Source: Phenylobacterium sp. NIBR 498073
GTDB lineage: Bacteria > Pseudomonadota > Alphaproteobacteria > Caulobacterales > Caulobacteraceae
Length of the DNA stretch: 64,000 nt
Assembly (NCBI RefSeq): GCF_027286305.1
Contig: NZ_CP114599.1
Coordinates: 3,195,001-3,259,000, forward strand
Reading direction: 5' to 3'
Shown here: piece after piece, positions 19,331-28,661 of the stretch
How the letters are laid out: the number at the start of each line of letters is the position of its first letter
Numbering within the stretch: position 1 is the stretch's first letter
Translations under genes and position numbers: made by a program
Notes under the pieces: model-generated
What the model saw: only the letters and a program-made list of their open reading frames with translations
Database searches by the model: none
What the model was told of the DNA's origin: nothing

Positions 19331-20401
19331 GTGGCGGACGTCGAGCTGGGACTGGTCGAGGGTTATTACGGCAAGCCGTGGTCGTGGGCCGAGCGGCGCG
19401 CGGTGGTCGAGGCGTTGATCCCGCACGGCTACCGCTTCTTCCTCTATGCGCCAAAGGCCGACGCCTTTCTGCGCCGCCGCTGGCAGGAACCGCATCCGCA
19501 GGAAGCCGCCGCAGAGCTGCAGGCCTTTTCCGCCTTCTGCCGCGCCGCCGGGGTGCGGTTCGGCGTCGGCCTGAGCCCCTACGAGATCTATCGCGACTTC
19601 GGCCCGGCCGCGAAGGACGCGCTGGCCGCCAAGCTCGCCCAGCTCGACGCGCTGGGGCTCGATGACCTGGCGATCCTGTTCGACGACATGCGCGGCGACC
19701 TGCCGGACCTGGCCGCGAGCCAGGTCGAGATCGTTCATTGGATCGCCGAGCGGACCACCGCGCGCCGGGTGATCGTCTGCCCGTCCTACTACACCGACGA
19801 TTCCATCCTCGACCGCGTGTTCGGCCAGCGGCCGGAGAGCTATCTCGAGGACCTCGGCGCGGGCCTCGCCCCCTCCATCGAGGTGTTCTGGACCGGCGAA
19901 GAGGTCTGCGCCCGCGAGTTCAGCCCCGGGCATCTGGAACGGGTCGGCCGCCAGCTGCGCCGCAAGCCGCTGCTGTGGGACAACTATCCGGTCAACGACG
20001 GACCTTTGATGTCGCCGTTCCTGCATCTGCGCGGCTTCACCGGGCGGCCGGCCAGCATCGGGGCCCAGATCGCCGGCCACGCCGTCAACCCCGCGCTGCA
20101 GCCAACGCTGTCGCTGATCCCGGCGATCACCCTGGCGCGGAGCTATGCGCAGGGCGAGGCCTACGAGTATGTCCGCGCCTTCCAGGACGCCGCCCGCCAG
20201 GTTCTGGGCGCCGACCTCGCCGCGGCGGTGGAGCGCAACATCACCCAGTTTCAGGGCTTCGGCCTCGACCGGCTGACGGACGAGAACATGAGCCGCATGC
20301 GGCCGCGCTATGCCGGCTTCGACCACCCCGCCGCGCGCGAGATCGTGGCTTGGCTGGACGGCGCCTATCGCATCAGCCTGGCCGAGATCGAAGCGACTTG
20401 A
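19331..20401 (+). CDS. GH84-type beta-N-acetylglucosaminidase domain protein
   Basis: A 356-residue protein whose barrel carries the GH84 signature: an N-terminal GLVEGYYGKPWSW, then FFLYAPKADAFLR, and the catalytic aspartate pair Asp118-Asp119 in LFDDMRGD. GH84 enzymes remove N-acetylglucosamine by substrate-assisted catalysis and include O-GlcNAcases. There is no signal peptide, so it is probably cytoplasmic. The start is taken as GTG 19331 after GGGGGAGG; the frame is open further upstream but overlaps the DUF3126 gene. Confidence 0.85.
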   Translation: MADVELGLVEGYYGKPWSWAERRAVVEALIPHGYRFFLYAPKADAFLRRRWQEPHPQEAAAELQAFSAFCRAAGVRFGVGLSPYEIYRDFGPAAKDALAAKLAQLDALGLDDLAILFDDMRGDLPDLAASQVEIVHWIAERTTARRVIVCPSYYTDDSILDRVFGQRPESYLEDLGAGLAPSIEVFWTGEEVCAREFSPGHLERVGRQLRRKPLLWDNYPVNDGPLMSPFLHLRGFTGRPASIGAQIAGHAVNPALQPTLSLIPAITLARSYAQGEAYEYVRAFQDAARQVLGADLAAAVERNITQFQGFGLDRLTDENMSRMRPRYAGFDHPAAREIVAWLDGAYRISLAEIEAT

Positions 20402-20552
20402 GCCGCGCCGCGCCGGAGGCCTAGACTGAATAACCGCGTTCGCGGGAGAGCCGAGAGAACCGCCCAGTGGCCGTCTGATTCCGTCCTGAACCGCCATCCG
20501 CCCGCGCAGGTCCTGGCCTGCGCCGCTCGACGCGCGCCTTCCGGACAGCCCC

Positions 20553-21710
20553 ATGGCCTTCTTCCGCAACACCACCGTCAATCTGCTCAATCTGCACTAT
20601 GGAATCCACGCCCTCGCGCTCAGCGGCGGCGGCGCGTTCTTCGCCGCCTTCCTGCTGAAGGCCGGCGTCCCGGCCCATGGGGTGCTGACGGCGATGGCCG
20701 CCATCCTGATCGGCCGCTTCCTGATCCGGCCGGCGATCCTGCCGCTGGGCCGCCGCTTCGGCCTGAAGCCGTTGGTGATCGTCGGGACGATCATCACCGC
20801 GATGCAGTACCCCTTGCTGGCCGAGGTGCACGGCGTGGGCTGGCCGCTATTTGCGCTCTGCGCGTTCTCCTCGGTCGGCGACACCTTCTACTGGACCGCC
20901 TACCACGCCTACTTCGCCTCGCTGGGCGACGCCGAGCATCGCGGCCACCAGATCAGCGCCCGCGAGGCTGCCTCGGCCTTGGTCGGCATCGCCGCGCCGC
21001 TGCTGACGGGCTGGGCCCTGGTGACGTTGGGGCCGCGCTTCGCGTTCGGGGCGACCTGCCTGGTGCTGATCCTCTCGGCCGCGCCGCTGCTGTGGACGCC
21101 TAATGTGGCGATCGCCGACGAGGCCCCGAACGCCCTGCGCGCCGCGATCCCCGGGGTGCTGCTGTTCGCCGCCGACGGCTGGACGGCCATGGGCTACGTC
21201 TTCGTCTGGCAGATCGCCCTGTTCGGCGCGCTGAAGGAGAGCTTCACGTCCTTCGGCGGCGCCATGGCCTTCGCCGCAATCGTCGGGGTGGTCAGCGGCC
21301 TTGTGCTCGGGCGGTTCATCGACGCCGGACACGGCCGGCGCGCGGTGTGGCTGGCCTGCGGGGTGATGGCCGCGACGATCTTGGCGCGGACCGGAGCCTA
21401 CCTGCACCCGGCCACCGCGATCCTGGCCAACGCCGCCGGCGCGGTCGTCGTCGGGCTCTACACGCCGACCATGATGACCGCGGTCTACAACCTCTCGAAG
21501 CGCTCGCCGTGCGTGCTGCGCTTCCACATCGCCGCCGAGGGCGGCTGGGACGCGGGCGGGGCGAGCGCCTGCCTGCTCGCCGCCGGCCTCATCTGGGCCG
21601 GCGCGCCGCTGTCGGCGGCGATCGCCGTCTCGCTGTTGGGAACGGCCGCGGCGTTCGTCCTGCTGCGCCGGGCCTACGGCGCCGAGCAGCCCGCGCCTCA
21701 GATGACGTAG
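20553..21710 (+). CDS. MFS transporter
   Basis: A 385-residue membrane protein with about 12 hydrophobic segments and loops rich in Arg after transmembrane helices, such as GRFLIRPAILPLGRRFGL. The central cytoplasmic loop near residue 190 separates two six-helix halves. It belongs to the major facilitator superfamily; the cargo cannot be predicted. It follows the GH84 gene by 151 bases on the same strand, so a sugar substrate is possible. Its 3' end overlaps the cysE stop by 13 bases in convergent orientation. Confidence 0.82.
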   Translation: MAFFRNTTVNLLNLHYGIHALALSGGGAFFAAFLLKAGVPAHGVLTAMAAILIGRFLIRPAILPLGRRFGLKPLVIVGTIITAMQYPLLAEVHGVGWPLFALCAFSSVGDTFYWTAYHAYFASLGDAEHRGHQISAREAASALVGIAAPLLTGWALVTLGPRFAFGATCLVLILSAAPLLWTPNVAIADEAPNALRAAIPGVLLFAADGWTAMGYVFVWQIALFGALKESFTSFGGAMAFAAIVGVVSGLVLGRFIDAGHGRRAVWLACGVMAATILARTGAYLHPATAILANAAGAVVVGLYTPTMMTAVYNLSKRSPCVLRFHIAAEGGWDAGGASACLLAAGLIWAGAPLSAAIAVSLLGTAAAFVLLRRAYGAEQPAPQMT

Positions 21711-22528
21711 TCGTAGACCGCCTCGGCCAGGGTGTGGTCCATGCTGCGCGCCGGCTCCTCGCAGGTCGGGCAGTTGACCAGCCGGGCCGGCACGCCAGCC
21801 GCGGTGCAATGCGGCGGCACGGGCTTGAGCACCACCGAGCCGGAGGCGACCTTGGCGTAGTCGCCGATGGTGATGTTGCCGAGCACCTTGGCGCCGGCGC
21901 CCAGCAGCACGCCCTTGCCGATCTTCGGGTGACGGTCACCGCGTTCGGCGCCGGTGCCGCCCAGGGTCACGCCCTGCAGCAGCGAGACGTCGTCGCCGAT
22001 CACCGCTGTCTCGCCGATGACGATGCCGGTGCCGTGGTCGATGAACACGCCCGAGCCGATCTTGGTCGCCGGGTGAATGTCGACCTGGAAGATCTCGGAC
22101 ATCCGGCTCTGCAGATAGTGGGCGATGGTCTCGCGGCCCTGATGCCACAGCCAGTGGGCCACGCGCTGGGTCTGCAGGGCCTGGAAGCCCTTGAAGAACA
22201 GGAACGGCTGGACATAGCCCTTGCAAGCGGGGTCCCGCTCGAACACGGCCTTGAGATCCAGTTCGGCGATCTCGACCAGCCGCGGGTCGGCGCGATAGGC
22301 CGCGTCGGCCAGTTCACGCAGGCTCATGGCGCGCAGTTCCTGGTCGCCCAGCTTGCGCGCCAGTTGATACGACAGCGCCGCGCCGAGGTCGTCGTGGCTG
22401 AGCACCACGGCGTTCAGCAGCGAGGCGAGCGCCGGCTCGGCCTTGGCGGCCCGTTCGGATTCCATGCGCAACGCGGCCCATACCGGCGGCGCAGCCGAGG
22501 GGTCGATCACTTCCAGGCGCTGGCTCAA
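21698..22528 (-). CDS. cysE: Serine O-acetyltransferase
   Basis: A 276-residue enzyme with an N-terminal helical domain (to about residue 150) and a C-terminal left-handed beta-helix with hexapeptide turns. The CysE signatures are DIHPATKIGSGVFIDHGTGI, GETAVIGDDV and LQGVTLGGTG. It makes O-acetylserine for cysteine synthesis. I favour the TTG start at 22528 because GGAGG lies 5 bases before it; a TTG 18 bases further upstream is also in frame. Confidence 0.93.
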   Translation of the reverse strand: MSQRLEVIDPSAAPPVWAALRMESERAAKAEPALASLLNAVVLSHDDLGAALSYQLARKLGDQELRAMSLRELADAAYRADPRLVEIAELDLKAVFERDPACKGYVQPFLFFKGFQALQTQRVAHWLWHQGRETIAHYLQSRMSEIFQVDIHPATKIGSGVFIDHGTGIVIGETAVIGDDVSLLQGVTLGGTGAERGDRHPKIGKGVLLGAGAKVLGNITIGDYAKVASGSVVLKPVPPHCTAAGVPARLVNCPTCEEPARSMDHTLAEAVYDYVI

Positions 22529-22556
22529 AGGCTCCTCCCGTCCCAAAGGCGGTCCC

Positions 22557-23171
22557 CTATCCTAGCATGGCGCGCGCGAGCGGCGCCGACAAAAGCCCTT
22601 CCTGGGCCATGTGGTATGCCCGAAGCAGCATGGCAACCGTTAAGGCGTCGCGGATGTGGCCGTCGATCGCCGCCTGCAACGCCTCGCGGAACGGAACCCG
22701 GACCATGGCGATGTCCTCAGTGTCGTCGGCGTGAACAGTCCCGGAGGCCGGACGCAGATCGGTCGCGAGGTATCCGATCGCCAGTTCGTCCGTGACCGAG
22801 TTGGACAGCTGCACACGAAGGATCTCGCGCCATTTGCCCGCGGCCAGGTCGGCCTCCTCGGCCAGCTCGCGCTGCGCCCCCGCAAGCGGGTCCTCGTCCT
22901 TCGGGCCGCCGCCTTCCGGAATCTCCCAGCTATAGTCGGCGAATGGGAACCGGTGCTGCCCGACCAGCACCACCGCGCCGTCCCCGTCGATCGGCAACAC
23001 CGCCAGGGCGTAGTTCTTGAACCCGACCACGCCGTAGAATGCGGCCGCACCGGTCGGCGCCGTGGCGTCGTGCTCGGTGATCCTGATCCAGGGATTCTCG
23101 TAGGCGACCTTGGATTCGCCACGAAGCCAGGGCTTTCCATGCTCGGTCAGCCACGCCGGTTTTTGCGACAT
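22557..23171 (-). CDS. NUDIX hydrolase
   Basis: A 204-residue protein with a Nudix box around residues 85-107 (EIPEGGGPKDEDPLAGAQRE then LAEEADL), which places the metal-binding REL-AEE in order; the final Gly of the consensus is Ala here. The domain layout resembles ADP-sugar diphosphatases, though the substrate is not certain. It starts at ATG 23171 and lies upstream of cysE with a gap of 28 bases. Confidence 0.88.
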   Translation of the reverse strand: MSQKPAWLTEHGKPWLRGESKVAYENPWIRITEHDATAPTGAAAFYGVVGFKNYALAVLPIDGDGAVVLVGQHRFPFADYSWEIPEGGGPKDEDPLAGAQRELAEEADLAAGKWREILRVQLSNSVTDELAIGYLATDLRPASGTVHADDTEDIAMVRVPFREALQAAIDGHIRDALTVAMLLRAYHMAQEGLLSAPLARAMLG

Positions 23172-23220
23172 ATTCTCAACTAACCTTGCAGTTCACGCCC
23201 GCGGCCCCCAATAAAGGCCC

Positions 23221-23865
23221 GTGACGATCACTCATCCCAGCGAGAAGCCCGTCTTGTCCATCGCACTTCCCGACGCCCCGTCGTTCGGCGCTCCGGTCGA
23301 CCAGCCCCCCTGCCCCGAGCTGCTGAGCTTTCTGGCCACCCGCCGCTCAGCCTCCGCAGTCACCCTGGCCGAGCCTGCGCCGGGCGACGACGACGTCGCC
23401 GCGCTGATTCGGCTGGCGGCCCGTGCGCCCGACCACGGCAAGCTGGCGCCGTGGCGCTTCATCGTGCTGCGCGGCGAGAACAAGGCCGCCTACGCCGCTC
23501 GCCTGGAGGCGTTGGCCCAAGGGCGCGGCGACGCGCGGGCGGCCGCAAAACTGGCCAAGCTGAAGACGCCGCCCCTGGGGATTGCGGTGGTGTCGGCGCC
23601 GCGCGCCCACGAGATTCCGGAATGGGAACAGGTGCTGTCGGCCGGCGCGGTCTGCACCGGACTGCTCTACGCCGCCCAAGCGCTCGGCTATGGCGCCAAC
23701 TGGATCACCGATTGGTACGCCTATGACGCCGAGGCCAAGGCTGTCCTGGGGCTCAATGCGGGAGAGAACGTCGCGGGCTTCATCTTCATCGGGACGGCGA
23801 AGGAACCGCCGATGGAACGCGAACGGCCCGACAGCGCTGCGCTGACTTCGGTCTGGAAACCGTAG
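23221..23865 (+). CDS. Nitroreductase-family FMN oxidoreductase
   Basis: A 214-residue single-domain protein. The N-terminal LSFLATRRSAS and LAARAPDHGKLAPWRFI contain the FMN-phosphate and flavin contacts of the small nitroreductases (the YdjA-like type), and GFIFIGTAKEPP is near the C-terminus. It is likely a dimeric NAD(P)H-dependent reductase. It starts at GTG 23221 and is divergent from the NUDIX gene. Confidence 0.88.
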   Translation: MTITHPSEKPVLSIALPDAPSFGAPVDQPPCPELLSFLATRRSASAVTLAEPAPGDDDVAALIRLAARAPDHGKLAPWRFIVLRGENKAAYAARLEALAQGRGDARAAAKLAKLKTPPLGIAVVSAPRAHEIPEWEQVLSAGAVCTGLLYAAQALGYGANWITDWYAYDAEAKAVLGLNAGENVAGFIFIGTAKEPPMERERPDSAALTSVWKP

Positions 23866-24177
23866 ACCGACGGCGCCGCGCCGGAGACGCGGGGCCCAAG
23901 AATCACGGCGGCCGGACAGCGATGGCCCGCTGCCCGGCCTGATGTGACACGCCCGAGGAGAGATGGGCACGGTTCCTATATCACGCGGCGGACCGACCCG
24001 CTAGTCAATCGCGCCCGTCGGCCCCGCGGCCTGAGGCGGCTGCAGGTTCAAGAGCCGCCAAATCTACGGCCAATGCGATGTATTCAGCGGAATGAATACT
24101 GTCCGACGGCGGACCTATCCATATCCGTCAACCGTCCGGACCAAGATTACCCGGCCCCGAGCATCCAAGGATGCTGG
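23866..24177. other. Gene-free interval after the nitroreductase gene
   Basis: I see no coding region, tRNA or strong terminator in these 312 bases. A short inverted repeat AGCATCC/GGATGCT with a 2-base spacer lies near 24159-24174, close to the queF stop, and may help end that transcript. Confidence 0.4.
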
Positions 24178-24633
24178 TCAGCCCCGCCCGCGATACGTAG
24201 CGACACCCTGATCGGGAACCCAAAGGCCTTCCGGTGCGGGGCCGCTTTGCCAGAAAACGTCGATCGGAATCCCACCACGCGGAAACCAATAGCCGCCGAT
24301 GCGCAGCCAGCGCGGCGCGGCGATCTCGACGATCTTGCGCCCAATGGCGACCGTGCAGTCCTCGTGAAACGCGCCATGGTTGCGAAACGAACCGAGGTAC
24401 AGCTTCAAGGACTTCGATTCGATCAGCCAGTCCCCAGGCGCGTAGTCGATGACCAGATGCGCGAAATCGGGCTGGCCGGTCACTGGGCAGAGCGAGGTGA
24501 ATTCAGGCGCCGTGAACCGCGCCAGATAGAGCGTGTCGCTCTGCGGATTGGGGACGCGCTCGAGGACCGCGGTCTCCGGGCTGTCGAAGCCCCGGATGTC
24601 CCGTCCCAGCTGGGTCAGATGCAGTTCTTCCAT
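24178..24633 (-). CDS. queF: NADPH-dependent 7-cyano-7-deazaguanine reductase QueF
   Basis: A 151-residue single-domain QueF. The catalytic Cys49 and Asp56 lie in [15 protein letters not shown], and the family motif is [20 protein letters not shown]. It reduces preQ0 to preQ1 in queuosine synthesis, using a T-fold tunnel enzyme. The length fits the short unimodular type. It starts at ATG 24633 and is divergent from the SDR gene. Confidence 0.96.
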   Translation of the reverse strand: MEELHLTQLGRDIRGFDSPETAVLERVPNPQSDTLYLARFTAPEFTSLCPVTGQPDFAHLVIDYAPGDWLIESKSLKLYLGSFRNHGAFHEDCTVAIGRKIVEIAAPRWLRIGGYWFPRGGIPIDVFWQSGPAPEGLWVPDQGVATYRGRG

Positions 24634-24717
24634 CGCCGGGATTTATCCCGACGGACGGTTTGCGGCAACCGAGCGACCCGCTATCAAACAAGCAAACAGA
24701 CAAATGGGGAGAACGCC

Positions 24718-25521
24718 ATGTCCGGCGGCGATTTCGAAGGCTTCGTAGTGGTGATCACCGGCGCGTCGACGGGGCTCGGTCGCGCCATCGCGGTGGAGAC
24801 GGCCAGCCGGGGCGCCCAGGCCGTGGTCATCAACTACGCGCGCAGCGCCGACGAGGCCAAGGAAACCGCCCGCCAGGTCGAAGCGCACGGCGCTCAGGCG
24901 GTGCTGGTGCAGGGCGATGTCGCCAATGACGCCGACTGCCGCAAGATCGCCGCGGCGGCCGAGCCGTTCGGCCGCATCGACGCGCTGTTCAACAATGCCG
25001 GCGTCACCAAGTTCGCGCCTAACCACGCCGACCTCGACGCGGTGTCCGCCGAGGACTTCCTGAACCTCTACGGCGTCAATGTCGTGGGCGCCTTCCAGAT
25101 GACCCGCGCCGCCCGCGCCCTGCTCGAGGCCGCCGAGCGTCCGGGCGCGGTGGTCAACACCTCGTCGATTGCCGGCGTCGCCGGCATCGGTTCCTCGGTC
25201 CCCTACGCCGCCTCGAAGGGCGCCATGAACACCATGACCCTGTCGCTGGCCCGCGCCCTGGCGCCGAAGATTCGCGTCAACGCGATCTGTCCCGGTTTCA
25301 TCGACACGCCCTGGTTCGACAAGGGCGTCGGCGCCGAACGCGCCCAGAAGATGCGCGAGGGCGCGGCCGCCAGCACCCCGCTGAAGGCCGCCTCGACCGC
25401 CGAGGACGTCGCCGCCGCCGCGGTGTTCCTGGCCTCGCCCGGCTCACGTCACGTCACCGGCGAGACACTGCTGGTCGACGCTGGCACGCACCTCGGCTAC
25501 GCGCCGATGGCCATGCGCTGA
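24718..25521 (+). CDS. SDR-family oxidoreductase
   Basis: A 267-residue short-chain dehydrogenase. The cofactor motif GASTGLG lies near residue 15, NNAG near 95, and the catalytic Ser-Tyr-Lys are in NTSSIAGV and PYAASKG. The C-terminal HVTGETLLVDAG is standard. The open frame extends far upstream, but the ATG at 24718 with GGGGAGAA just before it is clearly the start. Substrate unknown. Confidence 0.92.
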   Translation: MSGGDFEGFVVVITGASTGLGRAIAVETASRGAQAVVINYARSADEAKETARQVEAHGAQAVLVQGDVANDADCRKIAAAAEPFGRIDALFNNAGVTKFAPNHADLDAVSAEDFLNLYGVNVVGAFQMTRAARALLEAAERPGAVVNTSSIAGVAGIGSSVPYAASKGAMNTMTLSLARALAPKIRVNAICPGFIDTPWFDKGVGAERAQKMREGAAASTPLKAASTAEDVAAAAVFLASPGSRHVTGETLLVDAGTHLGYAPMAMR

Positions 25522-25547
25522 GCAGCAGGCAGACGCAATCTGGGGTA

Positions 25548-25619
25548 AAACCCTGGCTCGCAGGCAAGCCGTGGCGCCGAAGGCACAGTCATTCGCCCAA
25601 AAGCGCGGCGCCAGGGTTT
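25548..25619. other. Long-range inverted repeat between SDR and porin genes
   Basis: AAACCCTGGC (25548-25557) pairs perfectly with GCCAGGGTTT (25610-25619) around about 52 bases that include further GC-rich self-complementary blocks. It could be a transcript end for the SDR gene or part of the porin leader. No known RNA family was recognised. Confidence 0.3.
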
Positions 25620-25757
25620 GTTAACGCTCAAAAATCAAACAGCGAATACCCAGCGCAGGTGATCAGCTCCGCTCACGTTGATCTGCCGGTCAGCCGCATG
25701 GCGATCTCGGCTCGACGGTCAGCTGGAGCCTGATCGAACAATGGGGATACAACGCAA

Positions 25758-26456
25758 ATGAAGACTCTCACCACCGCGCTTCTGGCCGCCGCAGCCACCG
25801 CCGCCATGAGCGGCGCCGCCTTCGCCCAGGACGAAAGCCCGCTGGACCTCTCGTTCAACGTCGGCGCGGCCACCGATTATGTCTGGCGCGGCGTCAGCCA
25901 AACCGATGAAAGCCCGCAGATCTACGGCGGCGTCGACGCCACCGTTGGCATGGTCTACGCCGGCACCTGGCTGTCGAACGTCGACTTCGGCACCGGCAAC
26001 GACACCGACTTCGAACTCGACCTGTACGCCGGCATCCGTCCGCAGCTCGGCCCGGTGGCCCTCGACCTGGGCATCCAGTACTACGGCTACATCAACGCCC
26101 CGACCGGCTCGGACCAGGACTTCGTCGAATTCAAGCTGGCCGGCTCGGTTCCGGTCGGCCCGGCCACGGTCGGCGCGGCCGTGTTCTGGTCGGACAACTT
26201 CTACGGCGGCACCGGCAACGCGACCTATGTCGAGCTGAACGGTTCGAGCCCGATCGGGGAGAAGTTCAGCGTCTCGGGCGCCGTCGGCCATCAGGACGTC
26301 GACTATGACGGCGACTACACCACCTGGAACCTCGGCGTCGGCTATGCGCTGACCGACTTCCTGGGCGTGGACCTGCGCTACCACGACACCAACGAGCACG
26401 ACTTCGGCGACCTCTATGAGAGCCGCGTCGTTCTGGGCCTCAAGGCCGCCTTCTAA
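25758..26456 (+). CDS. TorF-family putative porin (Gcw_chp type)
   Basis: A 232-residue outer-membrane protein. A Sec signal peptide ends near residue 23 (SGAAFAQ), and the mature part is a run of amphipathic strands with the family start VGAATDYVWRGVSQTDESPQ and a C-terminal aromatic residue (KAAF) fitting beta-barrel insertion. The family is annotated as a putative porin; the solute is unknown. A strong terminator follows. Confidence 0.9.
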   Translation: MKTLTTALLAAAATAAMSGAAFAQDESPLDLSFNVGAATDYVWRGVSQTDESPQIYGGVDATVGMVYAGTWLSNVDFGTGNDTDFELDLYAGIRPQLGPVALDLGIQYYGYINAPTGSDQDFVEFKLAGSVPVGPATVGAAVFWSDNFYGGTGNATYVELNGSSPIGEKFSVSGAVGHQDVDYDGDYTTWNLGVGYALTDFLGVDLRYHDTNEHDFGDLYESRVVLGLKAAF

Positions 26457-26479
26457 GAGCCGCGAGATTTGAGGAAATG

Positions 26480-26516
26480 GAGAGCCGCCTCGGCGACGGG
26501 GCGGCTCTCTTGCTTT
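26480..26516 (+). terminator. Terminator of the porin gene
   Basis: GAGAGCCGCC and GGCGGCTCTC form a perfect 10-base stem around TCGGCGACGG, followed by TTGCTTTATT on the plus strand. Confidence 0.8.
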
Positions 26517-26664
26517 ATTCCCGGCGACTACTGCGGGAATTCGGCCACAGGTTAAAAAAACATCGTTCTCCTACGGAGCGAAACCCTCGCCTTGGAGTTT
26601 CATTGGACGGTCGCGTTGACGCGTCTATGTTGCCAACCTTCGGACAGGACGCGGAGCACGATTC

Positions 26665-28602
26665 ATGGAGCAGATGGCCAATCGGGCTCAGACCATCGCC
26701 GCTGACGCCCTGATTGCAGCTGGCGGTTTCTTCCTGGCGTACCTGCTGTCCTCTGGTCAGTTCCTGGATACTGTCGATCCTGATCTTCCTGCCTTGAAGC
26801 TACTTCAACTGATCGGAATCTATACCGGTCTGGCCGCGCTGTTTTCGACGCTGTTCCGCCGCGAGCTGTCGCCCTGGCGATACGTCTCGATCCCCGACGC
26901 CCTGGTCCTGGCCCGCACGGCCTTTCTCACCGCTGGCGTCTTCCTGCTGCTGGTGTTCGTGCTCAATCGCGCCGAAGGCCTGCCGCGCTCGGCCCTGGCC
27001 ATGGCCGTGATCTTCCAGATGGGCGGTTCGATGGGCGCGCGCCTGATGCGCCGCGCCATGCACGAGCACGCACTCGACAGCTTCTCCCCGCTCAAGACCA
27101 TCAAGGACCGCGCGCCGAACGCGCCGTCGCTGCTGCTGATCGGCTCGCCGGCGCTGGCCGACTCCTACCTGCGCGACGCCGCGCGCCGGCATGATCAGGC
27201 CTGGACCCCGGTCGGCATCGTCAGCCCCGACGCCCGCGACCTCGGCCAGCAAGTCCGCGGCGTCTGCGTCATCGAGAGCCTCGCCAACCTGGACGAGGCC
27301 CTGGCCGACCTGCGCCGGTGGAACCGCTATCCGCGCGCGATCCTGTTCCTCGACGAACCGGGCCGCTTGAAGGGCCTGACCGCCGACCAGTTGGGCCAGC
27401 TCAAGAACGACGGCATCCGCCTGCTGCGCCGCCCTTCGATCGTCGAACTGGCCCACCACGAGGGCATGCCGCTGCTGCCGATGCGCGAGATCAGCGTCGA
27501 GGAACTGCTGGCTCGCGATCCGATCGAGCTCGATCACGCCGCCGTCGGCGCGCTGATCCAGGGCCGCCGCGTCCTGATCACCGGGGCCGGAGGCTCGATC
27601 GGCGCCGAGTTGGTGCGCCAGGTCTCCCAGTTCCGCGCCGCCCACGTCACGGTGATGGATTTCTCCGAGACCTCGCTGTTCGAGATCGACCGTGAGATGT
27701 CCGAGACCTGGCCGCAGCTGTCGCGCACCGCCGTGCTCTGCGACGTGCGCAACGCTCACCGCCTGCACCAGGCGTTCCAGCGCGAGAAGCCCGACCTGGT
27801 GTTCCACGCCGCGGCGCTGAAACACGTCTCGATGGTCGAACAGCATCCCTGCGAGGGCGTGCTGACCAACGTCGTAGGCACCTGGAACGTGACCGAGGCG
27901 GCGCGCGCCTGCGGCGCGGCGCAGATGATCCTGATCTCGACCGACAAGGCCGTCGATCCTTCGAACGTCATGGGGGCCACCAAGCGCCTCGCCGAGGCGG
28001 TCATCCAGTCCCAGCAGTCGGGGCAAGGCACTCGCTTCTCGGCGGTCCGGTTCGGCAACGTGCTCGGCTCGGCTGGCTCGGTGGTGCCGATCTTCCGCTC
28101 GCAGATCGAGCGCGGCGGGCCGGTTCGGGTGACGCACGAGAACATCGAACGCTTCTTCATGACCATCCCCGAGGCCGCCCAGCTGGTGCTGCACGCCACC
28201 GCGCACTCGGCCGAGGGCGAAGAGACTCAGCACGCCCGCCTGTTCCTGCTGGAGATGGGCGAACCGGTGCGAATCATGGACTTGGCCCGCCAGATGATCG
28301 CGCTGTCCGGTCACGTGCCGGGCAAGGACATCGAAATCGAGGTGACGGGCCTGCGTCCTGGCGAAAAGCTCACCGAGCTGCTGCTCGACGAGACCGAGCG
28401 CTCCCTGCCCTGCGCGCCGAAGGTCATGGAGGTCGTCTCCTCCTCGGCGCTGCGGATCACCGCCAATCACCTGATCGAGCTGGAAGCCATGGCCCAGGGC
28501 GGCGACGTCGACCAGGTGCGCAGCAAGCTGTTCGACATCGTGGCCCAGGTGCGAGGCGAAAAGCCCTCGACCCCGGCCCTGCGGGTGGTGTCGAGCGCCT
28601 GA
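26665..28602 (+). CDS. Polysaccharide nucleotide-sugar 4,6-dehydratase (FlaA1/CapD family)
   Basis: A 645-residue inner-membrane enzyme. The first about 140 residues hold four hydrophobic helices. A regulatory Rossmann-like region follows, and the catalytic SDR domain begins near residue 300 with VLITGAGGSIGAEL. FHAAALKHV and the catalytic ISTDKAVDPSNVMGATK segment match UDP-sugar 4,6-dehydratases of the WbpM/CapD group, which make deoxy-amino sugars. It opens the surface-polysaccharide region and precedes the epimerase by 59 bases on the same strand. Confidence 0.93.
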   Translation: MEQMANRAQTIAADALIAAGGFFLAYLLSSGQFLDTVDPDLPALKLLQLIGIYTGLAALFSTLFRRELSPWRYVSIPDALVLARTAFLTAGVFLLLVFVLNRAEGLPRSALAMAVIFQMGGSMGARLMRRAMHEHALDSFSPLKTIKDRAPNAPSLLLIGSPALADSYLRDAARRHDQAWTPVGIVSPDARDLGQQVRGVCVIESLANLDEALADLRRWNRYPRAILFLDEPGRLKGLTADQLGQLKNDGIRLLRRPSIVELAHHEGMPLLPMREISVEELLARDPIELDHAAVGALIQGRRVLITGAGGSIGAELVRQVSQFRAAHVTVMDFSETSLFEIDREMSETWPQLSRTAVLCDVRNAHRLHQAFQREKPDLVFHAAALKHVSMVEQHPCEGVLTNVVGTWNVTEAARACGAAQMILISTDKAVDPSNVMGATKRLAEAVIQSQQSGQGTRFSAVRFGNVLGSAGSVVPIFRSQIERGGPVRVTHENIERFFMTIPEAAQLVLHATAHSAEGEETQHARLFLLEMGEPVRIMDLARQMIALSGHVPGKDIEIEVTGLRPGEKLTELLLDETERSLPCAPKVMEVVSSSALRITANHLIELEAMAQGGDVDQVRSKLFDIVAQVRGEKPSTPALRVVSSA

Positions 28603-28661
28603 GGCCCCCTGCGGCGCGGTGCGGACGTGACGCGGCCGCGCCGAAAGTATAATCCGGCGAT

